A DNA stretch of 64,000 bases from Dromiciops gliroides (GCF_019393635.1 NC_057864.1:468766617-468830616); one strand, 5' to 3'; positions 12,220 through 23,504 are shown, counted from the first letter of the stretch. Program-made: numbers and translations. Notes: generated by a model from the letters alone, not told the origin.

Positions 12220-12393
12220 AATTGATGTTGAAAAGGGTCTGGGGTGTTGGGGTCCCGGCGGACTCTCCCTTGGTTTTCCAAGGGCAGCCAAGGTAGAGAG
12301 GCTCACAGCAGTTTAGCATACAGTACAACAGCTTCATATCACCATCTGACACAGTGAAAGCTAAAATTCAGGTTAAAAATTGGTTTAGTTGGG

Positions 12394-12541
12394 GGGGACA
12401 GCTAGATGGCTCAGTGGATAGAGCACCGGCCCTGGAGTCAGGAGTACCTGAGTTCAAATCCGGCCTCAGACACTTAATACTTACTAGCTGTGTGACCCTG
12501 GGCAAGTCACTTAACCCCAATTGCCTCACAAAAAAAAAAAA
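12394..12541 (+). repeat. Short SINE in the DNA transposon
   Basis: Full-length copy ending in an A tail, with a G-run at the left border. Confidence 0.9.
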
Positions 12542-13736
12542 GTGAATATTGTCTGAGATCAAAGGTTACAGAATTTTAGAGAATTGCTAGCAGGAAAAAT
12601 TGTTTTACGTGTTACCAATTTTATTTTGTGTACTACATTTTATGGGTTATTTCATGGTTCCTGTGTTAGAAAAAGTGCCTATTATCAGAATTAATGTTTT
12701 GTTATAAAGAACTGGATTCAGAAAAGTATACTTTCATTAGAGTTTTTTGTGGTCACAGGAAGCAAACCCTCTATTTCACATAGGTTCAATGTAACAACAT
12801 TTGCATTTTTTTACTTTCATGCTGTTTTCTAGAAATGTTATAACTGTGAAAGTTGAGAATTGACTATATCTCTTCGTAGATATTATATGATGGTTTAGAG
12901 AATTAGAGGTTCGATGAAAAAATTAATTGAAACAATTACTAATTTCAATAGAAGAGCAAAACATAAAATAATCCCACACACACAAAAATACCTTTCAAAA
13001 ATTAATTTTTAAAAAAAATCTCCTTTCTATACATAAACAAAATTCAAAATGAGGAAACAGAAAAATTCAACATGCACAAAGTATCTGGGAGTGAATATAC
13101 TAAGATGTACTCAGAATCTGCCATAAAAACACTCTACAGAAATAAAAGAAGTCTTAAATAATTGGAGGGTGATTGATTGTTCATACCTGAGCCACATCAA
13201 TAAAAGAAAAATAATACTAACTAAATTAACTTACAGATTTAACATTATACCAAGAGATCACTTTATAGAATTAGGCAAATAACATAAATAAAGAATCTCA
13301 AGATAAATTTTTTTTTAAAGTTAGAATGAAAAGGACTAGCAATACCAGGTTTCAAAGTAATCTATACAGTAGTAATTATAAAATTATTTAGAACAAGTTA
13401 AAAAACAAAAGATAAATGGAAAAGATTAGGAAAGCAAGACCCAGAAGCAAACAAACATGTAACCTGGCGATCAGTAAACTCAAGACCATCGATTACTGGG
13501 GCATAGCCTACTTATTAGACAAAAACTGGTGAGAAATATGGAAAGCAGTCTGGCAGGAATTAGACTAAACACATTTTACATGCCACAATAAGTTTCAAAT
13601 GGATACCTGATCTAAATATAAAAGGTTACAGTCATTTAAAAAACTAAATGAGAATGGAAATACATATCTTACACAACCATTACAAGAGAGACACTTAACT
13701 AAACTAGGAATAAAAATTATCAAAAGACATAAAAAG

Positions 13737-13876
13737 GGCATGGCACAGTGGATAGAGCACCAGCCCTGGATTCAGGAGTACCTGAGTTCAAATCCCGCCT
13801 CAGACACTTGACACTTACTAGCTGTGTGACCCTGGGCAAGTCACTTAACCCCCACTGCCCCACAAAAAAAAAAAAA
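13737..13876 (+). repeat. Short SINE, first of a tandem pair
   Basis: Slightly 5'-shortened (begins GGCATGGCACAGTGG). Flanked by AAAGACATAAAAAG at about 13723-13736 and again at about 13875-13888. Confidence 0.92.
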
Positions 13877-13888
13877 AGACATAAAAAG

Positions 13889-14045
13889 AGGGGCAGCTAG
13901 GTGGCGTAGTGGATAAAGCACCAGTCCTGGAGTCAGGAGGATCTCAGTTCAAATCCGGCCTCAGACACTTAACACTGACTGGCTGTGTGACCCTGGGCAA
14001 GTCACAACTCCAATTGCCTCACCAAAAAAATTTTTTTTTTTTAAA
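13889..14045 (+). repeat. Short SINE, second of a tandem pair
   Basis: It starts immediately after the second copy of the target sequence, and a third, diverged copy (GAGAGATAAAAAG) follows at 14046-14058. The A/T-rich tail is A7 T12. Confidence 0.9.
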
Positions 14046-14640
14046 GAGAGATAAAAAGAAAATTTTAATTCCATAAAATTGAAAAGGTTTTGTATGAACA
14101 AAATCAGTACAGCTGTAATTGAAAAAAGCTGTTAATTTAGAAAAATAATTGAAGTAAATTCTTTTCGTAAAGGCCTGCTATCCAAGGTACATAGAGACCT
14201 GACACAAATATATAAAAACAAGTACTATTTCCCAATAGTCAAAAGAAAAAAAATTATAAGAATAAGAGAAATGTAAATTAAGACAACTCTGAGGTTTTAC
14301 TACATGTCATTAATTAGTTTGTCAAAGATGACAAAAGAGAAGCAGTAAACACAGGAGGGCTTTGGGAATGCAAGCACAGGGAAGTTTTTCTAGTGATGTT
14401 CACCTCTCTGGTGAACAATTGAGACTGACATCCAAAAAGTCACTAAAAATCTACACGGCCTTTGACACAGCAATACATTTATTAGGCATATAACCCGAAG
14501 AGACCAAAGACAAAGGAGCAAAGTTTTATACTGTATATACAATCCTCTTTTTTTGGGTAGTAGCAGAGAACTAGAATGAAAATATATATCTCTGAAGTGG
14601 GGAATGACCACAGAAAAGGTGATCTCTGAATGTATTGGCA

Positions 14641-14737
14641 TTCATGGGAGTCTTGATGAAACAGAGCAATTACATTGTTTATCATAGTGTTGGTATTTTC
14701 AATCAGCTGTTACCAGACATGGTGTTAATTTGTACAA
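14641..14737 (+). repeat. Unrecognised short repeat, copy A
   Basis: About 97 bp matching the reverse complement of 22130-22226 closely (for example TTCATGGGAGTCTTGATGAA, TTATCATAGTGTTGGT, AGACATGGTGTTAATTTGTA). It appears as an insertion within L1 3' sequence. No family recognised. Confidence 0.6.
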
Positions 14738-15149
14738 TAAGAAATGAAATACATGAAGATTTCAGAGAAATGTCAGGAGACTTCTATGAACTTGTAACAG
14801 AGTGAAATAAGCAGAAACAGAACAATTCACAAGATGACCATAATGATGTAAAGGAAAACACTGACAGACTTTAAAATCTAATCCATGATTTCTCAAGACT
14901 GAGGGTGAAAGCCTAACTAAAGATACAAAATGGGGCAGATGCTTTCAGAAATGTGTGTGTCTATGTGTGTGTGTTTGCTTAACTATACTTATTAGATGCA
15001 AAAGGTCTATTGGAACATGACAAATCAGTAGGAAATGATAGCGATTTTCAAAAAAGGAACATTACTGTCACTTGTTTTAAACTGCTACTTCAAATTTTAG
15101 TTTTTGAAATAATAAAAACTGAATTGCTAGTACAAAGGAGTCCCCCATT

Positions 15150-15285
15150 GGGCAGCTAGGTAGCCCAGTGGATAAAGCACCAGCCCTGGATTCAGGAGTA
15201 TCTGAGTTCAAATCCAGCCTCAGACACTTGACACTTTACCAGCTGTGTGACCCTGGGCAAGTCACTTAACCCCCATTGCCCTGCA

Positions 15286-15356
<71 letters not shown>

Positions 15357-15435
15357 GAAGGAAGGAAGGAAGGAAGGAAGGAAGGAAGGAAGGAAGGAAG
15401 GAAGGAAGGAAGGAAGGAAGGAAGGAAGGAAGGAA

Positions 15436-15527
<92 letters not shown>
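15150..15527 (+). repeat. Short SINE with 243 bp tetranucleotide tail
   Basis: The SINE body ends at about 15285 and the tail continues as AAAG/AAGG repeats to 15527. The perfect 12 bp TSD GAGTCCCCCATT at 15138-15149 and 15528-15539 encloses body and array. Confidence 0.95.

Positions 15528-15529
<2 letters not shown>
15286..15529 (+). repeat. (AAAG)n(AAGG)n(AAAG)n microsatellite
   Basis: Three blocks: AAAG to about 15352, AAGG 15353-15440, AAAG 15441-15529. One strand is entirely purine. The Lys/Arg-rich and Phe/Ser-rich open frames here are artefacts. Confidence 0.97.
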
Positions 15530-15892
15530 GTCCCCCATTACCAAAAATAATTATGATTTTGCTATGTCATGTTAATATCATCATCTGAGTCAATTCCTAA
15601 AGCAGCCAACTGGATAAATGGCACTGTTTTTAACTGGTTCTAAGTACCCACTAAAAGTGGTACTGGCACACAGTAATGACAGAACTGTATAAAGAGATTA
15701 ATTAAAATAACAATGTGATGCTTTCATGTTAATAGTCAAGTTTTCCTAGAAGTGAATTAGAGGGAGGAGTAAAAAGTCTAGCAATGAAGTGAAACTCCAC
15801 CATTTACAGATGGCCTTAAGAGGGGGAAATTCAGAGGAAAACATCTTAAGCAAGGTAGGCTCAGAAAGAGCCACACTCTTTGGGGGTTCAGA

Positions 15893-16010
15893 ATGTTTTC
15901 TATGTCAGACTCCCTTGGGCAATCAAGCAAAGCATGTGGACCCTTCTCAGAATGTTTTTAAATGCATAGAATATACAGAATTATAAGGACAACCGATTAT
16001 ATTGAAATAG
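15893..16010 (-). repeat. hAT-like element relic
   Basis: Reverse copy of the family also seen at 24863 and 51030 (GGACCCTTCTCAGAATG, TTTTTAAATGCATAGAATA). Confidence 0.45.
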
Positions 16011-16299
16011 TTATCAATTTTTTTTTATTAATTCATAGACAGCAGGCTAAGATCCCCAAAACAACTCGATCTCCCAAGGTATGCAAGGTAGGCTGGGTAT
16101 GACTCAAAACTAGATCAGGTCTCCTGACCTTGCCCTAGTTTGGGCTCCAGAAATTGAGGTCAAGCAGTATTATTCTGAGTGAATTCTCTACTGTAAAACC
16201 CATAAATTTGTACTAAATTGAAACTATCAAGATAAACTGCTAAAGGAACAGTTTTTCTTTTGCAATAAACTGAAATGTTTTTCTTCTTTTCTTTTTTGA

Positions 16300-16740
16300 A
16301 AGATTAATAGGTAAACTCTACTTTTCAAATTGTTTGATAATATCACCTCAGCTTAAACAAAAATATTTCTCTCTTCAGTCTGGATCAAGTGATCCTGGAA
16401 GACTTGGGGAAATCTATCTCTACTCTATGATTCTAAGGTGACGTTGTAAGCGTGTGTATTTGTTACTTGTAGGGAAGATACGGACAAGGAAAGCTAGACC
16501 ACTTTTTAGCTCCTAGAATAAATCTTCACAGTGTAAAAGCTAAATAAGTGCTTTTGTATAATCTATACCTCTGTTCCCCTACTTTGACACTCATAAAGAA
16601 CATAATGTATTTAGATTTTAAAATTTAAACTATCAAATACAAATGCCAAGGCCGCACTAATGGTATCTGGTAAACCTAAAATGAGACCTTATGCGACAGA
16701 GACGATTTCAGGTAATGAGGTCAAACAGAATACATTTAAT
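16300..16740. other. No recognised feature
   Basis: AT-rich intronic sequence without a repeat or exon I can name. Confidence 0.45.
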
Positions 16741-16749
16741 ACAACAGAG

Positions 16750-16890
16750 ACCATATCTTGGGGTGGCACTAAGACAAGTAACCTGGGTTCAAGCCTCAGC
16801 TCTACCTCTACTTAGTAGTGACCTTGGATAGTCCTATCACCTCTTCTGGTCAATGGGACTAATGAGCCCAGACTTTCCTGACCTCACATT
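16750..16890 (+). repeat. MIR-type SINE
   Basis: MIR body: CCTGGGTTCAAGCCTCAGCTC then TAGTGACCTTGGATAGTCC. Confidence 0.65.
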
Positions 16891-18013
16891 ACACTGCTCT
16901 GCAGATCAAGAGAGAATATACATCCAGATGCTTTGAACAGTATAAAGTATTAAAGAGATGCAAGCTCCTATTATTAAGACATGTACTACAGGAGAAAGGT
17001 CTGGGATGTTGGGGAAGAAGCCAAGCAAGTTGATTGCATGACTCTAAGTTTTGTCTCTTAAGTATCAAGCTGATCATCTTACAAAGGGGTGGGGGGCTTG
17101 GTGGTGGTGGTAAAAAGCCACAAAAGAGAAGGAAACAGATCAAACCAAAACCCTATGTGTAGAACTACACAGAGAAGGCCACCCAAAGACTCAATCTCAT
17201 AAAAAGCATCCAAGTTCAACTGGCCCAGGTATTCGCTTTACATGCCTAAGAACCAAAGATTGCATCATTTATATCACATTCATTTTCTTAAGATAGCTCC
17301 AATTACTATATTACACAAATTTTTTTTCATTCATTCACTGATTCTAATCTGTTTTACAATAGGATACATCATGGTACATTAGAAGAATCAAATGTCAGAA
17401 ATAAAAACCTAATTATAAAATGAAAATGGAAAATGAAAAACCTAATTATAAAAGCTAATTTTCTAATGTTCGATCCAAAATGTCATCTCATCTCTCTTCT
17501 TCCTTTCACTGCCAAACTTCTAGAAAAAGCAGTCAAGATCACTGTTATGCATCAACAATTCACTGATTACAAACAAAACAAAAACCACCAAGATTTAAGC
17601 TCAGCCCAGCACCTTTCTTCAATATTAACCAATGAACTTTCCCTTCCTCTTTTACTGAAACCAGCCTATCAGATGTGAGCTCCCCAATCCCCAAAACTCT
17701 CGGTGTCCATGCTCTCAGTCCTGTCTTTCCTCTGCCATCTTGGCTCTGCCCCCATGCTCTCCTTCCTAAATCAGAAGAGGTGGTTCCTCCTTCCTTCCCC
17801 TCGCAGCCCTTCCTATCAGGTTATCCATTTAATCCCCATACCTCCTACATTACATTCATCCTTTATGTCCTAATTCAGCTTCTCTACTGGCTCCATATCC
17901 CCTGGCTGAAAACCTACTCATGTCTCAGGTATCTTAAACTTACTCACACCCACAACCCCACACCCCCACCAATTCCTCCCCAACATTAAATACTTCTTTG
18001 AAATGCCACATTC

Positions 18014-18173
18014 GGGGCAGCTAGGTGGCGCAGTGGATAGAGCACCAGCCCTGGAGTCAGGAGGACCCAAGTTCAAATCCAGCCTCAGACATTTGACACT
18101 TGCTAGCTGTGTGACCCTTGGCAAGTCACTTAACCCCAATTGCCTCACCAAAAAAAAAAAAAAAAAGAAAGAA
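18014..18173 (+). repeat. Short SINE within L2
   Basis: Full-length. Imperfect TSD GAAATKCCACWTTC at about 18000-18013 and 18175-18188. Confidence 0.92.
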
Positions 18174-18452
18174 AGAAATTCCACTTTCTTTCTTCCCTTT
18201 CCTGCAAAACTTCTAGAAAAAAGAAGTCTACGACCACTCCTTTTATTTGCTTACTACCCACTCATGCCTCAATCACTAGTGATCTGGCTTTTGCCCTCAG
18301 GGCTCCACTTAAAGGCTACTCCAAGATCATCAAGAACCACGGGATTGACAACTACACACAAACACAGAAACATGGACCCTTAGGGATGAGAGGCACCTAG
18401 AAAATCAGCTGGTCTACCCCCACATTTTACAAATGAGGAAAGCAAGATGATG

Positions 18453-18640
18453 CTATTTGGTTGGTTGGTTTTTGTCCTTCATTCTCAAAGAGGACCAAAA
18501 TGACATCATTATGTTAGAGTCAAGTTACACTGTGTCCGACTGTGGTTGATCAGACCAATACGAGCTCAGAAAGCTTTACCACAAGTTGGGCACAAACAGT
18601 CCATGTGAACATTGAGATGATATTTACCTAACACTGCAAA
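18453..18640 (+). repeat. Second SINE-like family, copy 1
   Basis: It contains GTCCTTCATTCTCAAAGAGG and ATGACATCAT. A related, reverse-oriented copy is at 53895-54215. It resembles an RTE-linked marsupial SINE, but the family is not certain. Confidence 0.45.
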
Positions 18641-19328
18641 ACCAAGTAGCAGCTGAACCAGGACTAGAATCCTATTCTTTCATGGTTTCTAAAGCCGACT
18701 CCTTGCTCTTTCCCTAGCACACATTCAATGGCCTAGTAAGGCTTATCCTCTGACTACCCTTGATCCTCTCTGCTCCTATTTTCCATGACACTGCATTTTC
18801 CTTGAATTCAGCCTACCTCTCTGAGACCCCTATTAGTATCAGACCTTAGAAGTGCATGTTCCCCAAGGCTGTTGGGTTCCCCTCACTTTTCCATACCATC
18901 CTCATAATCTCTTTCTTGATGCCCCTTTCACCAACATCCCATCTCTTACCTCCAAGCATTTAACCTGGCCATTCCCCTGGCTTGGAATATTCCTCCTCCC
19001 TGCTCATCTCAACTTCCAGTAGCTTCCCTGGTTTTCTTCAAGTATCCACTAAAGTCCCTCTTCTGCCAGAAGCCTTTCCCAATCTGCATGCCTTCTCTCT
19101 ATATAAATCTCATTTGTAAACTGTCATTTGCTTGTTGTTTCCTCCATGAGACTGTGAGAGTTATTTGCCTTTCTTTGTATGCCCAGCACAGTGCCTAGCA
19201 CATATTAAGGGCTTGATAAATGCTTGTCCTTGCTCAGGGTGGTCACAGTGTCTGAGGCAGGACCGGAGCTGTCCAAATCAGACGCTCTGTCCATGATGCC
19301 ACCTTGCTACCTTGATGGAAAGAATTTA

Positions 19329-19393
19329 TTACTAGCTGTGTGACCCTGGGCAAGTCACTTAACTCCAACTGCCTCACTAAAAAAACAAAAACA
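19329..19393 (+). repeat. Strongly 5'-truncated short SINE
   Basis: Only the last 65 bp (from ACTAGCTGTGTGACC) plus an A tail. Short TSD AAGAATTTA on both sides. Confidence 0.75.
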
Positions 19394-19661
19394 AGAATTT
19401 AAAAATGGAAATTGAAAGCTAGGTGATAATGACCAAATTTGGCCAGAGTGAAGAGATGAGAAAAGGCACCTGTCCTTGTCTTTGCAGAGAAGGACTATGG
19501 ATATGGAACACTATATATAGTCAGACTTGGACAATGTGTTGATTAATTCTGCTAAACCATTTGTTTTCTCTTTTTTATCCTTTTTTTTTTTATCAAAAAT
19601 GGACCACTGGGTAGCAAAGAAACATTCAGAAATGAAGGTGAAATAAAAGATAATTACTTTT

Positions 19662-19810
19662 TTGGGGGGGGGGGGATGAGGCAATTGGGGTTAAGTGACT
19701 TACCCAGGGTCACACAGCCAGTAAGTGTTAAGTGTCTGAGGTCAAATTTGAACCCAGGTCCTCCTGACTCCAGGGCCAGTACTCTATCCACTTTGCCACC
19801 TAGCTGCCCC
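19662..19810 (-). repeat. Short SINE
   Basis: Full-length, reverse. Perfect 15 bp TSD AAGATAATTACTTTT ending at 19661 and at 19811-19825. The T tail is followed by a G-run. Confidence 0.95.
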
Positions 19811-20040
19811 AAGATAATTACTTTTAAAGTTGTTTTTTTTAAATGATATTTTGAAGTTTCAAATCTTTTCAATATCAAGCTTCTAATCTATTAGATTTTA
19901 TTTTATTAAAATACGTACTTTTTGTCAATTTAATAAAAATGAAAACAGCTTAAATCTGAACATTTTGTTTGCCATAGCTTATATTTGTTTTGATAATTTG
20001 TTTGCTAATACTGTGAATGTTACATGTAAAAGATAATACA

Positions 20041-20188
20041 GGGGGCAGCTAGGTGGCACAGTGGATAGATCACTGGCCCTGGATTCAGGAAAACCTGAGT
20101 TCAAATCCAGCCTCAGACACTTGACACTTACCAGCTGTGTGACCCTCGGCAAGTCACTTAACCCCAATTGCCTCACAAAAAAAAAAAA
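20041..20188 (+). repeat. Short SINE
   Basis: Full-length with A12 tail. Target AGATAATACA / AGTAATACA. Confidence 0.92.
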
Positions 20189-20469
20189 GTAATACAATTT
20201 TTAAATCATATTTACATACAACTTTTCAGGAGCACATTGTATAAATCAAGGCCCAACTGTAATTCCTTGGAAAAGATACTCGGATAATCCGCATCAAAAA
20301 TCATTATCATGGAAGTAGAACGCCCTCACCAAAAATGTGTCCCTCAAGTGTGTCTTTTGAACAAAACTTCTGTGAATTTGTGGATGTAAGCCCTCTGACA
20401 ACTTGCTTTTATCCATAGTTCTTTTGTATTCTAGAGGGTGGAACAGGTTATAGTCATAAATTAAAGTCA

Positions 20470-20712
20470 TTGTTGTTTCAGTTTTGTCCAATGCTTTTGT
20501 CACCCCATTTGATGTTTTCTTGGCAAAGATACTAGGGTGATTTGCCATTTCCTTCTCCAGCTTATTTTACAGGTGGGGAAACTGAGGCAAATAGAGTTAA
20601 GTGACTTTCTCTGGGTCTTACAGCTAGTAAGTGTCTGTGGCCACATTTGAACTCAAAAAGAAGAGTCTTCCTGACTTCAGACTCAGTATTCTATCCACTG
20701 TGCCCCCTAAAT
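20470..20712 (-). repeat. Longer Mar1-type CORE-SINE
   Basis: Reverse copy with TTTTCTTGGCAAAGATACT, GGGGAAACTGAGGCAAAT and CTATCCACTGTGCCCCCTA. This family has an extra ~80 bp 3' segment absent from the short SINE. Confidence 0.75.
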
Positions 20713-20764
20713 TGAAGTCATCCAGTCAAATTGGCTTATTTGCCATTTCACAAAACACAAAGAT

Positions 20765-21078
20765 AACTGAATTTAGGGTCAACAGATTTGGGTTAGAATC
20801 CTGGTCTGACTACTTTTATTACCAGCATGATCTTGGCCAAGTCAGTGACTCCCTCTGGATCTGTTTCCCCATCTGTACAAAGAAGGAGATTATTTTGTAA
20901 ATTCTGCGACCTTACACAAAGGCAATGTGGTACAATGGAGAGAGCATCAAACTTGGGGTCCAGAAGCCCAGTCTTGGCACTGTTCTTTGTCCCTCAGCAA
21001 GTTTTTCCACCTCTTCTCACCCCCTGCCTCAGAGAGCTAATGTGAGAAGCTTAAAAGTGCTATATAAAAATGGGAGTA
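20765..21078 (+). repeat. Two MIR-type SINEs in tandem
   Basis: The first is at 20765-20900 (TTGGGTTAGAATCCTGG, ATCTGTTTCCCCATCTGTA). The second is at 20925-21078 (AATGGAGAGAGCATCAAAC, ending AAGTGCTATATAAAAATGG). Confidence 0.6.
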
Positions 21079-21084
21079 TGGGAG

Positions 21085-21420
21085 TGGCATCCACCTATCT
21101 TTTGCCTTTGTTCACACCATTCCATGTATACTTGGAATAGCCCTCCACTGGCTAATGGAGAGACTGACTGAAGGTCTCCCTCCACTATTTCCTCCTCCAT
21201 AAATAATGCTTTCCCTCCACACCCCAGCCAGAAGGAATCCTTTCCTTCTTCCAACTCTCCAAGTACATGGTTGATCACACATTTCTCCTTTGGAATTACA
21301 GTTGGGTAGGATTCATATCCCTATTAGATTGTATGCTTTTTGAAAACTGGAGCCCCGTCTCGTTCATCTTTCTATGTCTCCCAGAGCTGAGCACAGACAG
21401 AGCAGGCAGGTATTTAGTAC
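21085..21420 (+). repeat. L2 3' end
   Basis: L2-type sequence: TTAGATTGTATGC, GGAGCCCCGTCTCGTTCATC, and GTATTTAGTACATGC at the end. Confidence 0.55.
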
Positions 21421-22129
21421 ATGCCCAACAATTAGTCTTATTCAAAATGGGACTAGAAAAAGGAGCTAACCAAAAGTCAAGTCCAAATGATAGCATGCTT
21501 AATACTGGTCCACATATGGAATATCTGTTCCATTATTATTTGGTTATGGGAAAAACATGAGCCTGAAGGGGATTACTTTGAGTCTGGTGACTGTGAGGAG
21601 AAATCAACAAAGGGTCTGTCAGTAAAGATGAGATCTATTTTCTGTGGAACCAACCATAGGCTCCAAGGTATCGGCAGCAGCCAAGAACCATAAGCTTGGC
21701 ATTACTCTAGGCAACTCTAAAAATAAAATACATATCTAAAGGTCAACTTTCCCAGGAAGCATTAACCCAATAATATGATCTGACTTGCTATCAGTTAATG
21801 CATCAGATGTTTATCTGTGATAAAATAACAAAGGAAACAGAGCAACCAAAGTAGCACAAATGGCCATCCTTAAAGACATCTTTGTAGACTAGAGGAAGGC
21901 AGTAAGAAGAATGTGTTAGAACAAACTGGCTTTGAAAAATGTTTTGACCCTAATTCATATAGTACAGGATTTAACAATCAACATTACCTGGGATAGCACT
22001 GGGGTTTTTTAATTTTGAAAGGATACTCCCCATTACCCACTGCACAAGGCAATACTTCTGGTGCATATTTGACTTTTGTTTCATTTTGTTTTGTGTAGTT
22101 CTTTCAATGAACACAAGATACTTTGCATA

Positions 22130-22226
22130 CAAATTAACACCATGTCTAGTAACAGCTGACTGAAAACACCAACACTATGATAAACAATGTGTATATAGCT
22201 GCTCTATTTCATCAAGACTCCCATGA
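22130..22226 (-). repeat. Unrecognised short repeat, copy B
   Basis: Inverted relative to copy A at 14641-14737. The two differ by a few substitutions and one 6 bp length change. Flanks do not match outside this block. Confidence 0.6.
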
Positions 22227-22321
22227 ATTGTCTACCTCAGTTGCCTTCTGGTGATTTCCACAAGCCGCACTCAATATTCAGCTGTTATCTTCAGCAGCTC
22301 CCCAATAACCATGCACTAGGG

Positions 22322-23017
22322 CAGGAGTTCTCAAAGTGGGGTTTGCCCAAGACCCTTTCAGGGCATCATGAGGAAGGTCAAAACTATTTTCACAATAACT
22401 AAGATGTCTTTTGCCTATTAAAATACTCCTCTCTTTTCCAACTACACACGAGGCAGAACTGCCTTCATAAACTTCAACAAAAACAACACACTGCAACAGC
22501 CTGAATGCAGAAGCACCCAGGACAATCCAGTTGACTTCTGTTGTCAGACATTCAAGAGATCTGTAAAACTATGTAAAATGATGCCATTCTTCTCATTAAA
22601 ACTTTTGTTTTAGAAACTAGTTATTCTTCATAAAATAGGTTATATTAACATGTAATGAACTTGTTCTTTTCAATGAATATTTTTAAATGTATCAGTTTTA
22701 ATTTCTAATATGGAAATTATCAAAAAATACCCACATAGGGGGGCAGCTAGGTGGCACAATGGATAAAGCACCAGCTATGGATTCAGGAGGACCTGAGTTC
22801 AAATCCGGCCTCAGACCAGACATTTAACACTTGCTAGCTGTGTGACCCTGGGCAGGTCACTTAACCCCCACTGCCCAGCAAAAAAAAAAAAAAAAAAAAC
22901 CAAAACCCACATAGACAAAAAGTGCTTTATAGGATTTATATCTAATTTTCAAATGGGTTATGTCGAATTTTCAAGAGTATAATAGGGTCCTAAGCCTAAA
23001 AAGTTTGAGAACCATCA
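22322..23017 (+). repeat. hAT (Charlie-like) non-autonomous transposon relic
   Basis: The left end (CAGGAGTTCTCAAAG) and right end (AGTTTGAGAACCATC) are inverted repeats of the hAT type. Flanking 8-mers CACTAGGG (22314-22321) and CACTGAGG (23018-23025) fit a decayed 8 bp TSD. A short SINE is nested at 22739-22900. No transposase frame. Confidence 0.55.
22739..22900 (+). repeat. Short SINE within hAT relic
   Basis: Full-length with a long A tail. TSD around AAAA(T)ACCCACATAG on both sides. It has a small internal duplication (CAGACCAGACA). Confidence 0.93.
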
Positions 23018-23504
23018 CACTGAGGCATTTTCCCTTGCTCTCAAACCAGTGTCTTCAAACACACAGCTCTCCACTCCTTTTTATGGCATGCAATGAGATG
23101 TTATTCAGTTGGATAAATGAAAAAGAAGAAAAAAGAAAAATGCTTCTTCACATTAGTATTTATTGAAAAAAAATCAAAATACAAGAAACAAACTCTGAAA
23201 TGTGTTAAGGAAAAGGCATTGGATGAACTTCATTCTTATCTGAAATGAACAAAGGAGGGTTGAACACACAGTTTGTTATAGGAATACATCTAGTTCAAAA
23301 GGGAAACAAAGCTGGGACTGGAGTGAGGGGGCCAGTTTGTGGCTAAGGAGTTAAAATGGAGAATAATCCCAGGGTGGCTCCGGGCACAAGTAAAACAAAC
23401 TTCCTGATCCTGAAGGCAGATTAAAGGGGGGGAGGGGGGGGGAGAAGAACCAGAATGGAAGGGAGGGATCCCAAACTGCCTCTCAGACAACTGGGTAGTG
23501 GCTG

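Larger units (their letters stand above)
11357..12868 (+). mobile_element. Tc1/mariner-type (Tigger-like) DNA transposon relic
   Basis: The ends are inverted repeats. The left end reads TATAGTCAATCCTCAAC (11355-11371). The right end, reverse-complemented, reads TATAGTCAATTCTCAAC (12867-12851). Both abut TA, as expected for a TA target. L1 sequence resumes directly after it. A short open stretch (about 11928-12074) ends in QTLLMDYFSRAIHQP and a stop, which resembles the tail of a pogo/Tigger transposase. That last point is inference. Three SINEs are inserted inside. No intact transposase remains. Confidence 0.6.
10865..15110 (+). repeat. Degenerate L1 (ORF2 part and 3' UTR) with nested insertions
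   Basis: The pieces at 10865-11356, 12869-13736 and 14050-15110 run in the order of a marsupial L1: reverse-transcriptase region, ORF2 C-terminal part, 3' UTR. The polymerase motif neighbourhood (GATATTATATGATGGTTTA, normally encoding FADDMMVY-like residues) is recognisable at 12880-12900 but decayed. Many stops and frameshifts show it is dead. It is split by a DNA transposon and by a tandem SINE pair. Confidence 0.75.
17470..19237 (+). repeat. L2 element (ORF2 remnants to 3' end), interrupted
   Basis: Conserved L2 ORF2 nucleotide patterns occur at 17470-17660 and 18190-18360 (AACTTCTAGAAAAA, GATCTGGCTTTTGCCCTCA). The 3' end at 18700-19237 finishes with GCCTAGCACATATTAAGGG and GATAAATGCTTG. 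It is interrupted by a short SINE and by a second SINE-like element. No intact ORF. Confidence 0.65.

Noticed and set aside
15247..15588. Lys-Glu-Arg and Phe-Leu-Ser repeat proteins
   Set aside because: Direct translations of the AAAG/AAGG microsatellite.
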